64,000 nt of DNA, taken from assembly GCA_016720935.1 (NCBI GenBank), contig JADKJP010000006.1, forward strand, positions 1,054,001 through 1,118,000. Reading direction: 5' to 3'. The notes under the pieces were generated by a model. The model searched no databases. It was not told the origin of the DNA and was given only the letters and a program-made list of their open reading frames with translations. Position numbers and translations under genes: made by a program. This DNA comes from Bacteroidota bacterium (GTDB lineage: Bacteria > Bacteroidota > Bacteroidia > AKYH767-A > 2013-40CM-41-45). Below are positions 35,329 to 44,521 of this stretch, in pieces; the first letter of the stretch is position 1; the number at the start of each line of letters is the position of its first letter.

Positions 35329-36324
35329 TTACCGGATAAAGGTACGCACAAAATGAACAATAACAGGAGGGAAGAGATTCTTACGCATTTCCACTTTTCG
35401 GAGGTTATACTCTTTGTAAAATACCGGATCTGTCTCCTTCAGCAGGAGCAGAATTTTGTGAATCATTTTTCTGTCATACACTTCATAATAAATTACGAGC
35501 TGATTGAATAAGAAATGCGAGTTAATCCTTTTTAATTCCGTCTCATTAAATTCTTTCAGGTGTTTATAGCTCGTGTTGTCCTCATGGTAAAACCCCTGAT
35601 CCTTAAGAAATGAAATATACTTTTCTGTTCCATGTACAGAACGAAGAAAACGGGAAAAGACCTTTATCCAGTCTCCTGCGAATCGTTTGAACTGACTGAC
35701 AGTTTTGCTCGATGAATGCAAACGATAGCGGGAGAGTACTTTATTCACCGGCAGGATTGGATAGCAGAGGGCGATTCTAACCAGTAAATCGTAATCCATT
35801 CCAAAATGCAGACTTTCATCCAGCATTCCGGTTTCTTCAATTACTTTTCTTTTGAAAAATGATGATGGCTGTGGAAATGGAATGATCGCGTAATAACGCA
35901 AGGGCAAATCTTTAAAATCAGCTCCGGTAATTTGTTCCTTTCTTCGATTTCCAAAAAGTATCGAAGTGCCGTGGAGCAATGCAATTTCCGGATTTAGTCG
36001 GAACAATTCCGCGACTGTATACAGGGTGTCCGAAACATGCAAGTCATCACTGCACAACCAGCAGATGATTTCTCCTGTTGCATGTTGTAAACCCTTATTG
36101 ATGGCGTGACTTTGTCCGTCATCCTTCTCACTTACCCAATAGCTTAAATGCTTTTCATACTTTTTGATAATTTCAACTGAACGATCTGTACTTCCGCCAT
36201 CAATGATGATGTATTCAAGGTTAGGGTAATTTTGATTAAGAACAGATAAAATGGTTTCTTCCAGGAAATCCGCCTGGTTGTATGAAGGGGTGATGACGGA
36301 AATTTTAGGATGTTCTTTAACCAT
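35329..36324 (-). CDS. Glycosyltransferase family 2
   Basis: A 331-residue GT-A enzyme with ISVITPSYNQADFLEETILSVLNQNYPNLEYIIIDGGSTDRSVEI (about 8-52). The IIDGGSTD version of the nucleotide motif is typical of GT2 enzymes close to WcaA-like proteins. The metal-binding site is WLCSDDLHV (about 88-96). The C-terminal part (about 200-331) is helical and specific. It belongs to the wzm-wzt operon and is separated from the following GT2 gene by 7 bases. Confidence 0.88.
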   Translation of the reverse strand: MVKEHPKISVITPSYNQADFLEETILSVLNQNYPNLEYIIIDGGSTDRSVEIIKKYEKHLSYWVSEKDDGQSHAINKGLQHATGEIICWLCSDDLHVSDTLYTVAELFRLNPEIALLHGTSILFGNRRKEQITGADFKDLPLRYYAIIPFPQPSSFFKRKVIEETGMLDESLHFGMDYDLLVRIALCYPILPVNKVLSRYRLHSSSKTVSQFKRFAGDWIKVFSRFLRSVHGTEKYISFLKDQGFYHEDNTSYKHLKEFNETELKRINSHFLFNQLVIYYEVYDRKMIHKILLLLKETDPVFYKEYNLRKVEMRKNLFPPVIVHFVRTFIR

Positions 36325-36389
36325 TTTGGTTTCTTTCTTCTTCTAAACATGTCAGAATCCTTACAAATGAAAATTCTGACCGGAATAGT

Positions 36390-37346
36390 TCAGATGCCGG
36401 ATCTTTTTGCTGTTAATTTTGTTCGGATATCTTCGTTAAAGAATTCATACAAATCTTTCTTTTCAATGGTCACCTTGGTTTGAGGGGGTGAAGCGGATTC
36501 AATGAGCTGATACTCCTGATTGATGGATGATGCATTTCCGATCCTGCGGTTTGGAATAAAATAACCGTATTTATCAATGATCTGAGTTTTGTAAAGAACA
36601 CTATTCAGTAAATCGGATTTGGAATGTTTGGACGGAGGGGAAATTAATGGGAAATCTCCATGAATATAATCTCCTGAAAGTATTGGATTTTTTATACTTT
36701 CTTTTTCTTTAGGTTGAATGATGTCATTTGCAATACCTTCAATTTCCTGAATTGATTTATAATCCAGAAAATAAGTTGGCTTAAATGTGCATTGAAGTGC
36801 GGCAAGGTTCATTACATACCAGTAAAATGCATTCTGATCCAAACGATCATAGATCCTGTCGATACACCAGTCGTATTGTTCCACAATCCCTGATTTCTTT
36901 ACTTCACTGATAAATTTTTCCCAACTCATTCTGTATTCGAATCCGACAGAAAGAAAATCCCAATTGGTTTTTAATACGGAAATTAAAACCTGGTATAAAT
37001 CACGTACAATTATAAAATTATAATCCGGTTGAAGAATCTGGTTAATGGCATTGATTCGTCCGTTTCCACGAATGAATTTGGTGACAATGGGTTTGTCAGG
37101 TTTTGTCAGTTTTTTTAAAAAACGAATATGTCCGGAAGACAATTTTTTAGGATCACTCACAATATGAGGAGAAGTAGAGTGGTGGTAAAATCCTTCGTAA
37201 TTCAGTGTGTTCGTTTTTCGGTCAAGCCAGAAATACGGTTCATAATTGATCCACACGGAATTGTGTTTTTGGGCAAGCAGGTAACTCAGGTAAAGCTGTA
37301 TCGCCTTTGTACCCGACCTTCCAACACCATAAATTGAAATATGCAT
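36390..37346 (-). CDS. Sulfotransferase-like P-loop protein
   Basis: A 318-residue protein starting MHISIYGVGRSGTKAIQLYLSYLL. The GxGRSGTKAI segment (about 7-16) resembles the 5'-phosphosulfate-binding loop of sulfotransferases, and YNFIIVRDLYQVLISVLKTNW (about 109-129) resembles the 3'-phosphate-binding RDP-x-S block. It could use PAPS, or another 3'-phosphonucleotide donor, to modify the glycan made by this operon. No PAPS-producing pair (CysDN plus true APS kinase) is in the window. The HlpA-like transferase gene lies 30 bases upstream. Confidence 0.68.
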   Translation of the reverse strand: MHISIYGVGRSGTKAIQLYLSYLLAQKHNSVWINYEPYFWLDRKTNTLNYEGFYHHSTSPHIVSDPKKLSSGHIRFLKKLTKPDKPIVTKFIRGNGRINAINQILQPDYNFIIVRDLYQVLISVLKTNWDFLSVGFEYRMSWEKFISEVKKSGIVEQYDWCIDRIYDRLDQNAFYWYVMNLAALQCTFKPTYFLDYKSIQEIEGIANDIIQPKEKESIKNPILSGDYIHGDFPLISPPSKHSKSDLLNSVLYKTQIIDKYGYFIPNRRIGNASSINQEYQLIESASPPQTKVTIEKKDLYEFFNEDIRTKLTAKRSGI

Positions 37347-37376
37347 AGCGTGTATTTAAATGAAAAGAGAATGGTT

Positions 37377-38312
37377 TCAGGATGATGATTTGAAAATGAG
37401 CTTAAGTTTATGGTTTATTTTCTGCATTAAATTTCCCCGGCCTTCCTTAACTTTTATCTCAACAGCCCGCTGATCCGCTTTCGTATTTACAACGAAACTG
37501 TCATCGGGTTGAATTTGTTTCAACTTGCCTTTTTTCATTTCAGCAAGACGAGTAATTTCATAATTTGTATTGGTTGCGTCATTTCCAAACCCAATATTAC
37601 TAACCAGGTTTATTGTCGGTGTAATTACAAAACCCGAAAGATTCCATACTGTGTAGAACCATTGAATATCCCAGGTGTCGATGAGCCCATTTTTGGTTTT
37701 TTCAAGGAAGTCATAATAGTACTTTCTCCACTCTTTATTTGGAGTTAGTATTGTTAATTTATCTGCTTGAATGAACTGATCCAGTTTTTCCATTTCGAAA
37801 TCATATTTTTCCCAAGCTCTTTTCCAGGTAGCCCATCCCCATGGATGACATAATCGTGAGAAATAATATGACCCTTTGAAATTGTATTTTTTACCTTTTA
37901 AATAATTTGAACCATTGATGTGCATTACACGTTCATCGTTTTTGTATTTCTCGAGAAGAGTTTCACAGAAACTAAAAAAACTCAGATCCGGCACACAGTC
38001 ATCTTCCAGAATAATTCCCTGGTTATTATTTTTGAAAAACCAATCGATAGCATCAGGAACCGCGTATTTGGTAGATTTGTTTTTATCCCTGAATAAAGTA
38101 GAGACTTTGCATTCCCAATCCACAGTTTCTGTAACTTTACGGGTGGCTTCACACTTTTCACGATCTCCCGGAATGTGATCTCTTGGCCCATCCGCAGCGA
38201 TGTATAGTATTGACGGACGTAATTGTCGTATTACATCAAATACTTTTCTTGTATGTTCAGGCCGGTTGTAAATAAGAAATAGTACCGGCGTATGAAATAG
38301 CGCGCTATTCAT
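37377..38312 (-). CDS. Nucleotide-diphospho-sugar transferase of the HlpA-like family (paralogue 1)
   Basis: A 311-residue protein with a GT-A-like fold. It has the start TPVLFLIYNRPEHTRKVFDVIR and AADGPRDHIPGD, then IILEDDCVPDLSFFSFCETLLEKY (about 95-118), with LEDD as the metal-binding acidic motif. CHPWGWATWKRAWEKYD (about 151-167) is the family's aromatic block. Databases often call relatives 'hemolysin activation protein', an unhelpful name; a glycosyltransferase function is more likely. A paralogue lies at 57087-58013. The start overlaps the previous gene by 8 bases. Confidence 0.75.
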   Translation of the reverse strand: MNSALFHTPVLFLIYNRPEHTRKVFDVIRQLRPSILYIAADGPRDHIPGDREKCEATRKVTETVDWECKVSTLFRDKNKSTKYAVPDAIDWFFKNNNQGIILEDDCVPDLSFFSFCETLLEKYKNDERVMHINGSNYLKGKKYNFKGSYYFSRLCHPWGWATWKRAWEKYDFEMEKLDQFIQADKLTILTPNKEWRKYYYDFLEKTKNGLIDTWDIQWFYTVWNLSGFVITPTINLVSNIGFGNDATNTNYEITRLAEMKKGKLKQIQPDDSFVVNTKADQRAVEIKVKEGRGNLMQKINHKLKLIFKSSS

Positions 38313-39495
38313 CTATTCTCCGGTTTGAATAATTTTCTTTTATAATATTTACAAAATTATTCGCATAGTTATTCATCCGCTGATGCAGACTGGATTTTGC
38401 TTTTTCTTCCAGTTCCAGATCCGGTCCGGGGGCTAATTCCTGCCAATGCTTTTTCAATAGTTCAGCCAGAGATTTTGCATCGTGCGGATCAAAAAAGTCC
38501 GACAAAGGTGGATTTTGCTCCATGTGCACTTCAATGTTGGAAAGGATTGCTCTCTTTCCAATTGATTTGCATTCCTCAACAGTAGTGCTCCATCCTTCAA
38601 AAAGTGATGGATTAATCAGTGCGATACATTGTCGGATAAGTAACAATACATCGTTGTGATCCACCAACCCGAGAATGAATAATTGATCCTTGAGTTCCCA
38701 TTCTTCTATTTTCTTTTTCAATTCGTTACTGTATTCCGGATTTCTGTAATCTGTGGGATTACCTGTGCATACAATGATTGGAAAAATATTTTCCTTCTTT
38801 AAACGGTGCAATGCTTCAAAAACCAGCATATGGTTTTTGTGTTTCCAGAATTGATTCGGGAGATAAAAAAACTTTTCAGGGATCGAGTATTTACTCAGTA
38901 GCTGACCGGGATTTATATCCCAGATACCTTTTGGTACGTTAGAAACGAAATTGGATATCCTGCTTTTGTTTAAATATTGAGGAGCAAAATTTGCAAGGTC
39001 ATTCTGCGCATTTTTACTGCTCACAATGATAATGTCGGCATGCTCGCAACCGTGCAGAAAGCGCTGGTTCCTTTCAATAATTTCTTCTTCACTAAAAAAA
39101 TAACTCATATGAACATGCTGGAAATCCGGAATCCAATAGAGTTTAATCAAGTTGTTTCTGCTCAATAAATGCGCATTGTTATGTGTAAACAGAACATTCA
39201 TTTGGGCAACTGTATACCGATTGAGCTTTCTCGTAAGTTCTTTATTATAACCTCTGACCACCAATGAGAATTTATTTCCAAAACTCTTTCTAAGTTGGTA
39301 AACAAATTGAAAAAACCGGCCGGTAAGTTTGCTTTTTTCATCATTTTCTATTTGCAGATCCAGATTTTTTACAAGATAGATACTGACATCCGGTCGCGTT
39401 CGTAATGCCTCAATCAGATTTGCCTGGTAAGTAAACCCACCGGTCCATGAACTGCTACCCAGTACCGGTATAATTATATTGATTCTGTTAAACAT
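38305..39495 (-). CDS. Glycosyltransferase family 4
   Basis: A 396-residue GT-B enzyme. The N-terminal domain has IIPVLGSSSWTGGFTYQANLIEALR (glycine-rich acceptor loop). The C-terminal domain has FFYLPNQFWKHKNHMLVFEALHRL (about 210-233) with the KHKN donor motif, then FILGLVDHNDVLLLIRQCIALINPSLFEGWSTTVEECKSIGKRAILSNI (about 272-320), with the E-x7-E pair in SLFEGWSTTVEE. These are strong GT4 signatures, like mannosyl or glucosyl transferases of O-antigen clusters. It overlaps both neighbours by 8 bases, so it is tightly coupled. Confidence 0.9.
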   Translation of the reverse strand: MFNRINIIIPVLGSSSWTGGFTYQANLIEALRTRPDVSIYLVKNLDLQIENDEKSKLTGRFFQFVYQLRKSFGNKFSLVVRGYNKELTRKLNRYTVAQMNVLFTHNNAHLLSRNNLIKLYWIPDFQHVHMSYFFSEEEIIERNQRFLHGCEHADIIIVSSKNAQNDLANFAPQYLNKSRISNFVSNVPKGIWDINPGQLLSKYSIPEKFFYLPNQFWKHKNHMLVFEALHRLKKENIFPIIVCTGNPTDYRNPEYSNELKKKIEEWELKDQLFILGLVDHNDVLLLIRQCIALINPSLFEGWSTTVEECKSIGKRAILSNIEVHMEQNPPLSDFFDPHDAKSLAELLKKHWQELAPGPDLELEEKAKSSLHQRMNNYANNFVNIIKENYSNRRIDE

Positions 39496-40423
39496 GTATC
39501 GCTTCCTGATATGCGTCGTTCAGTGCTTCTTTTAATGTTCGCTTTGGTGACCAACCGGTCATGGAAATAGTTTTCTTCAAACTGGCCTGCTGTCGGTGTC
39601 TGTCAACTTTTCGGATTCTGTCGGGATGTTGGAATGCGCTGAGTTTTTTACCGGAAATTTCAGCAATGAGCTCAAGGATATCCGAAACTGAATGTTCCAA
39701 TTCGGTACCAACATTAAAGGCCTCGAAATCTCTTGCATAGTCTCGGCTGCCAATGGTTGCGAAAGCTTCCGCGACATCCTGAACATGAATATAACTCCTC
39801 AACGGCGTGAGATTTCCCAGAGCGATTTCCGTTTTGTTCTGAAGAACTTGCTGTAAAATATCCGGAACCAGGTGGGCATTGGTTTCGTGTGCACCCACTG
39901 TATTGAATAACCGGCAACAAACAGCTTTGAAAACTTTTCGCTCAGCATACAAACGAACCAGATCTTCACCGGCTCTTTTCGTAATGCTGTAAATATCGTG
40001 GGGAACAACAGGCGTTTCATCCTCGTGTAATTCATGGTCCACAATTTCGTAGACCGCGCCGCTGGAAGCAAAAACAAATTTTTTTACCCGAACACTTTGT
40101 GCGGCGAGAATCACGTTTTCAGTACCCTCAATATTGGTACGGAGTGCTAACTCAGGTTTTTGTTCGCAGGTTGGAATGTGATGAATCGCTGCCAGGTGGA
40201 AAACTGTTTCCGGCTTATGTTTCTCGAAAATCCCGGTTACAGTTTTTTGATCAAGAATATCCGCCTCATGGATAAAAAGGGCAGGGTTATTAGAATCTAA
40301 ATAGGATTTTTTACCGTAGGAAAAATTGTCTAACACGACAACTGTATTACCCTGCGACAATAATAATTCGGTGAGATGGGAACCAATAAATCCGGCTCCT
40401 CCGGTAATCAGGATGGTAGGCAT
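39488..40423 (-). CDS. NAD-dependent epimerase/dehydratase (UDP-sugar)
   Basis: A 311-residue extended SDR with ITGGAGFIGSHLTELLL (GxxGxxG, about 5-21), VVLDNFSYGKKSYL (NAD-binding Asp), FASSGAVYE (catalytic Ser) and YSITKRAGEDLV (Tyr-x3-Lys). It is most like UDP-glucose/UDP-GlcNAc 4-epimerases, which prepare an activated sugar for the neighbouring glycosyltransferases. It is within the wzm-wzt operon, 27 bases after the upstream methyltransferase gene and overlapping the next gene by 8 bases. Confidence 0.87.
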   Translation of the reverse strand: MPTILITGGAGFIGSHLTELLLSQGNTVVVLDNFSYGKKSYLDSNNPALFIHEADILDQKTVTGIFEKHKPETVFHLAAIHHIPTCEQKPELALRTNIEGTENVILAAQSVRVKKFVFASSGAVYEIVDHELHEDETPVVPHDIYSITKRAGEDLVRLYAERKVFKAVCCRLFNTVGAHETNAHLVPDILQQVLQNKTEIALGNLTPLRSYIHVQDVAEAFATIGSRDYARDFEAFNVGTELEHSVSDILELIAEISGKKLSAFQHPDRIRKVDRHRQQASLKKTISMTGWSPKRTLKEALNDAYQEAIHV

Positions 40424-40450
40424 GATTGAATTGAATACGTGGTGTTTTGA

Positions 40451-41371
40451 TTAGGTAAGCGCAGGCTTTATAGCGACAAAGCTATACATTCTTCCCGGAA
40501 TCCTGCGCTCGTCTAAGGGTCCACCGAATTTCAGTTGAACAGCTTTTCGGTAAATATATTGGAAGAGGCCTAATTTACCTAATATCCCAAACTTCTGTTT
40601 GGCACGTGTATTCAAATTCTGGGTGAATTGACCTGGTAAGGAAGCCAAAGAATCCGTCGTCATTGGGGAGTAATTGATAATCGAATCAAAATACCGGATC
40701 ACCCTGATCACTTTAAAACCGGCATGTTCCATGGCGGCGAGATACGTTGATTCACGATATGCGTTTTCTCCACCGTAATATTCCTGCAAAGGATGGGATT
40801 TCAGGAAGAGGAGCTTATCTTCTTCATTGTAAATTACATGATCCCGGATGGTAAAAAGAAAGCCCCCGGGTTTCAGAACTCTTGCAATTTCCTGGAGAAA
40901 CTTTTCCAGGTTGTGTGCATGGTGCATAGCCTGTCGAACATGCACGATATCGAACGAATTATTTTCTGCAGGAATATCTTCAGCATACGACTGTAGGATT
41001 GATATTGTATTTATTCCGTAATGTTCGGCTAAGGTTTTGATCGCGGCACATCCAACAGTCGCGCTGGGATCTGGTTCCAGAGCTGTGAGCGTATACCCAC
41101 TTTTCGCCAAAGCAATGGTGCTGACTCCATTTCCCGAACCGACATCCAGAATTGTTTTGGCTTCAGGGGCATAGGTAAATAGTAGTTCTAATGTGGCTTT
41201 GAATTCATCGGACGATTGAAATCGCTCTGCATTTAAAACCAAATCAGAGTCCAGGTAAGAATCATGCAGAACTTGTTGAAAAGCGGGCAGAGTTCTCAGA
41301 TGAACGATGGTTTCTTCCCATGTCATCGGGTAAGTGGTATCTAAGGATTTCGGTTGCGGGCCTGATGACAT
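40451..41371 (-). CDS. Class I SAM-dependent methyltransferase
   Basis: A 306-residue methyltransferase. Motif I is TILDVGSGNGVSTIALAKSG, followed by LTALEPDPSATVGC and FDIVHVRQAMHHAHNLEKFLQEIARVLKPGGFLFTI, all typical of Methyltransf_11. I used the ATG at 41371, which clears the stop of the upstream gene; the frame also offers starts at 41410 and 41422 that would overlap it. Its target is probably a sugar hydroxyl or a glycan end group in the polysaccharide made here. It forms a pair with the neighbouring methyltransferase. Confidence 0.83.
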   Translation of the reverse strand: MSSGPQPKSLDTTYPMTWEETIVHLRTLPAFQQVLHDSYLDSDLVLNAERFQSSDEFKATLELLFTYAPEAKTILDVGSGNGVSTIALAKSGYTLTALEPDPSATVGCAAIKTLAEHYGINTISILQSYAEDIPAENNSFDIVHVRQAMHHAHNLEKFLQEIARVLKPGGFLFTIRDHVIYNEEDKLLFLKSHPLQEYYGGENAYRESTYLAAMEHAGFKVIRVIRYFDSIINYSPMTTDSLASLPGQFTQNLNTRAKQKFGILGKLGLFQYIYRKAVQLKFGGPLDERRIPGRMYSFVAIKPALT

Positions 41372-41382
41372 TTCTACAGTTT

Positions 41383-42249
41383 TTAATTTTTCGAAAAAGC
41401 GATGCAACATAATGAACGGCAATGTGCAGCATCATCTGTTCCTTTACCCTTGCCGGTATGAGGATTGTATGATTCTGCTTCATTGGCTTCCTCGGAATTA
41501 GAAACAATCCATCCTTCGGGTTTGTATAAAAAATACCTTTCCTTCATTATTTTTCCCGCCGGTTCCAATACTGTTCTGATTCGTGAAACCATTTCTGAAT
41601 CAAATTGTTGAAAGAATCCATGGTTCTCAAATTTACCATAGGGAAATGTAATGCACATCATTCCCCCGGATTTTAAAACCCTCAGTAATTCTGAAATTCC
41701 TTTTAAAAATGAGTAACTTTTTTCCTGTGTAGTATCCCTTCGCTCCAGATCATAACCATAGATGGAATTATCCATATCGATATGTTCAAGGGTACTCTGA
41801 CAAATAATTGTGTCAAATAATTCATTTCTGAACGGCATATCCAGGAGGTCCCCGTAAACGTAAGAGATTCGTTTTGAGGAATAATTATTGATTTCCGGAT
41901 AAAAGGTGAAAATGGTTAAATCTTTTTCTTGTAACAAAGCATTCGAAACAAGTATGGGGTAATTGAATGTTGAACCTGCATCCAGAATTTTCTTGCCGGA
42001 ATTTTTTAGTTGCGCAAAAATCCATGGGTATTCAACAATTCTGTCATCAATCTTCTTACCATAGCCTGATGGAAGTCTGCCTGCGTCAATTTCCGAGAGG
42101 AATGACGGATCTTGTATGCTTGCATTGATTTGGTTCCACTTGAAATCATCATACCCTGTCGTCCATGCTTTTTTACCGGATAGCTGATACTGCATCAAGC
42201 GAATTGATTTCCGGAAAGATCGGTAGGTGGATTTGAGGAATGATAGCAT
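41383..42249 (-). CDS. Class I SAM-dependent methyltransferase
   Basis: A 288-residue methyltransferase. SAM motif I is KILDAGSTFNYPILVSNAL (about 89-107), a variant in which the usual GxGxG is replaced by GSTFN. This is followed by ISYVYGDLLDMPFRNELFDTIICQSTLEHIDMD and LLRVLKSGGMMCITFPYGKFEN. The lost glycines suggest a divergent cofactor site or substrate. The tail ends in CRSLCCIAFSKN. It may be one of several glycan-modifying transferases in the operon. It overlaps no gene if the next start is at 41371. Confidence 0.75.
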   Translation of the reverse strand: MLSFLKSTYRSFRKSIRLMQYQLSGKKAWTTGYDDFKWNQINASIQDPSFLSEIDAGRLPSGYGKKIDDRIVEYPWIFAQLKNSGKKILDAGSTFNYPILVSNALLQEKDLTIFTFYPEINNYSSKRISYVYGDLLDMPFRNELFDTIICQSTLEHIDMDNSIYGYDLERRDTTQEKSYSFLKGISELLRVLKSGGMMCITFPYGKFENHGFFQQFDSEMVSRIRTVLEPAGKIMKERYFLYKPEGWIVSNSEEANEAESYNPHTGKGKGTDDAAHCRSLCCIAFSKN

Positions 42250-42299
42250 TTGAAATTTTATTGTTAGGTGTTAAATCAAACCTTGCGTTGGAGTTGAAA

Positions 42300-43320
42300 T
42301 TATACAAACCATTTGGTTGATTTCCCTCGCGGGTAGGAAAGCAAAAACAATGCATTGCGCTCGTTGATATTCCGGAAATACCATTTTCTGAAAAATGGCA
42401 TTTTTATCAATGCAGATTTTAATTTCCATTTCCAGGGAATGTCTTCTTTGAAAACATCCTTCCATAAATTCACCAATACAGTATTATCCTTATCCTGAAA
42501 ATAATAATAATCAAATGCATCGATCAGGTTAGCCCTGAAAACGCTAAGTTTAGTAGGGTAAGGTAAATCGATTTTAGGATCGTCAAGCATGTACCTGAAC
42601 ATGCGGGCCCTGCCGAGAGAGAATTTACATTGATCTACACTTCTTTGTTCTTCATGCATGATCGCGCAACTCCAGATTTTATCAACTCTCAGAATTGCAT
42701 GCTCTTCAGCCGGAGTACAATTTGTGAGGCGGATCCAGAAATCTGTGTCTGCTACCATATCCACATTGGGATTTAGTCTGTCAACCTGCAAGGCCCGTTG
42801 TAATGAGAAAAATGTGGATCCCTGTGGAAAATGATTCTTCAAAGCAAATACATTCCTGCGATCCAGAAAACCATTTTCTTCTTTTTGAGCAGGAGGGGGG
42901 CATAATACTTCGAGAAGTTTGGTTGTCGATCGGAACATGGTATGCCGTTAAAAGATTCAATTGAGGGTTTTCGGAATACATTTTGGCAACCTGAGTGAAC
43001 ACTCCGGCCTCAGAATAATAGTCGTCTGAACTTTGAATTCCGCAAATTTCCCCACTTGCATGATCGAGTGCTTTGTTTACTCCATCCGCAAATCCTTTGT
43101 CTTTCTCCCTGTAAAACTGAATTCTTTTATCTTTCAACACATAAGCGGCGCAAATTTCAGCAGTCTGATCAGTGGAACATGCATCCTGAATGATGAGCTC
43201 CCAGTTGGAATAATCCTGTTTTAGTACACTCAGTATCGTATGTTCAATATATGCGCCTTGATTAAAGCTCGGAACGATAATGGATATTTTAGGATTGTTC
43301 ATGACTCCTTGACCCTTCAT
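42300..43320 (-). pseudogene. Glycosyltransferase family 2 broken by a frameshift at a C6 tract
   Basis: Two overlapping frames together make one GT2. The first (43320 to 42781) has ISIIVPSFNQGAYIEHTILSVLKQDYSNWELIIQDACSTDQT and the metal site SSDDYYSE, then loses homology after RSIMPP. The second (42938 to 42300) continues with PPAQKEENGFLDRRNVF, the expected GT2 middle part (DRLNPNVDMVADTDFWIRL) and a normal C-terminus. Minus-strand bases 42900-42895 are CCCCCC. Deleting one C rejoins the frames into a single 339-residue protein, a normal GT2 length. Alternatives are an assembly error, recent mutation or phase variation by slippage. As read here the product is truncated. Confidence 0.8.
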
Positions 43321-43327
43321 TTCAAAT

Positions 43328-44491
43328 TTATTTTTTCACGATAATCATAAATCCACTGAACTGTGAAAAGAACTTGAAGCAATCTTTTCGCTGATCAAAG
43401 AAATGATGATAGGCGAGACGGTTGCCAAGCAATGCAGGATGGCCGTAATCTTCCAGTATCATCACTCCGCCCGAAGAAAGTGTTTTTTCGAATAATTCTT
43501 CCATGAGAAATGTGGACGCCCGGTAAGAGTCACAATCAACATAGATGAATGAGAGCATTTCTGGTCGTACAGAATTCAGCGTTTGCGTGAAATCGCCTTT
43601 TACCAATTGGACATTCGGACGGTCTGTAAATTTTGATTTCACTTCTTCGAAATTCACTTCATGCGTATCACTCCAGAAAGCATCGACACCAATCGTTTCC
43701 ACCGGAAATTTTTCAAAGGTGTCGTACATATATAATTTCTTCTTGTTGCCGTATGCCTCCAGCAAGAGTGAAATCAGAAAGCCGCTATGTCCTTTGTAAG
43801 AGCCAAATTCAGCAACATCACCGGAGATTTCGTGCAGGTTAATGTAACGAATGATCTGGCACAAATCCATGAAATCACGGATGTCACATTTTTTTTCAAA
43901 ACGTGTTAAGGAATGTTGATACAATGCAAAATAATCCGTTGTGTCATTGAGTAGCGGAGAAACAAAATCAAAACTGTGCTGATGGTCTTGTTTTCTGGCG
44001 AATTCAAAATCTTCCCAGGTATCTCCAAGATAGTCGAATGGAATATCTTTGAGAACTGTCGAAGAAAACAGTGCGTCACTGATTTTGTAATTGATTTTAT
44101 TCCGGAAATAAAAGGAAAATAAACCCATCAGTTTTCCGGAATCCTTTTCATGATTTTTTAGTGTAGACAATTCAGCGAATGGAACAAGAATTACCTGTAT
44201 TCCATTTGCCTTCAGTTTTGTCAACAATACGCTGAGTTCAGTATTCCCGGGTGATCCGAACACCAGTATTGTGTTTTTATCTTTAAAATGATTTTTCCAG
44301 GCCAGCGATTGAGCGAAAAAGAACTGCGCGGCTTCCGCTTCATTCCTGATGTAAAAACGGCTGTAAATTTTGGAGCCAAGTTTTTTTCCTTGTTCCTTAA
44401 CAATCCACTTGTCGAGATAATTGTCGAGCTTTTGTTTGATCGCCAGCGCCAGATTTCCTTCGCGGTAATATTTATTGATTTTTCCAAACAT
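43328..44491 (-). CDS. TylF/MycF-family O-methyltransferase
   Basis: A 387-residue protein. The C-terminal half (about 205-385) has the TylF-like SAM site: VAEFGSYKGHSGFLISLLLEAYG, then LYMYDTFEKFP, VQLVKGDFTQTL, FIYVDCDSYRASTFLMEELFEKTLSSGGVMILEDYGH. The acidic D-x-D-x-Y and EDYG residues are the metal and catalytic region of macrocin O-methyltransferase-type enzymes. The N-terminal 200 residues are a separate domain, not recognised. A sugar O-methylation role suits the operon. It lies 30 bases after the wzt gene. Confidence 0.82.
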   Translation of the reverse strand: MFGKINKYYREGNLALAIKQKLDNYLDKWIVKEQGKKLGSKIYSRFYIRNEAEAAQFFFAQSLAWKNHFKDKNTILVFGSPGNTELSVLLTKLKANGIQVILVPFAELSTLKNHEKDSGKLMGLFSFYFRNKINYKISDALFSSTVLKDIPFDYLGDTWEDFEFARKQDHQHSFDFVSPLLNDTTDYFALYQHSLTRFEKKCDIRDFMDLCQIIRYINLHEISGDVAEFGSYKGHSGFLISLLLEAYGNKKKLYMYDTFEKFPVETIGVDAFWSDTHEVNFEEVKSKFTDRPNVQLVKGDFTQTLNSVRPEMLSFIYVDCDSYRASTFLMEELFEKTLSSGGVMILEDYGHPALLGNRLAYHHFFDQRKDCFKFFSQFSGFMIIVKK

Positions 44492-44521
44492 GTATCAAGA
44501 GATCAGGAAAGAATGTATGTA

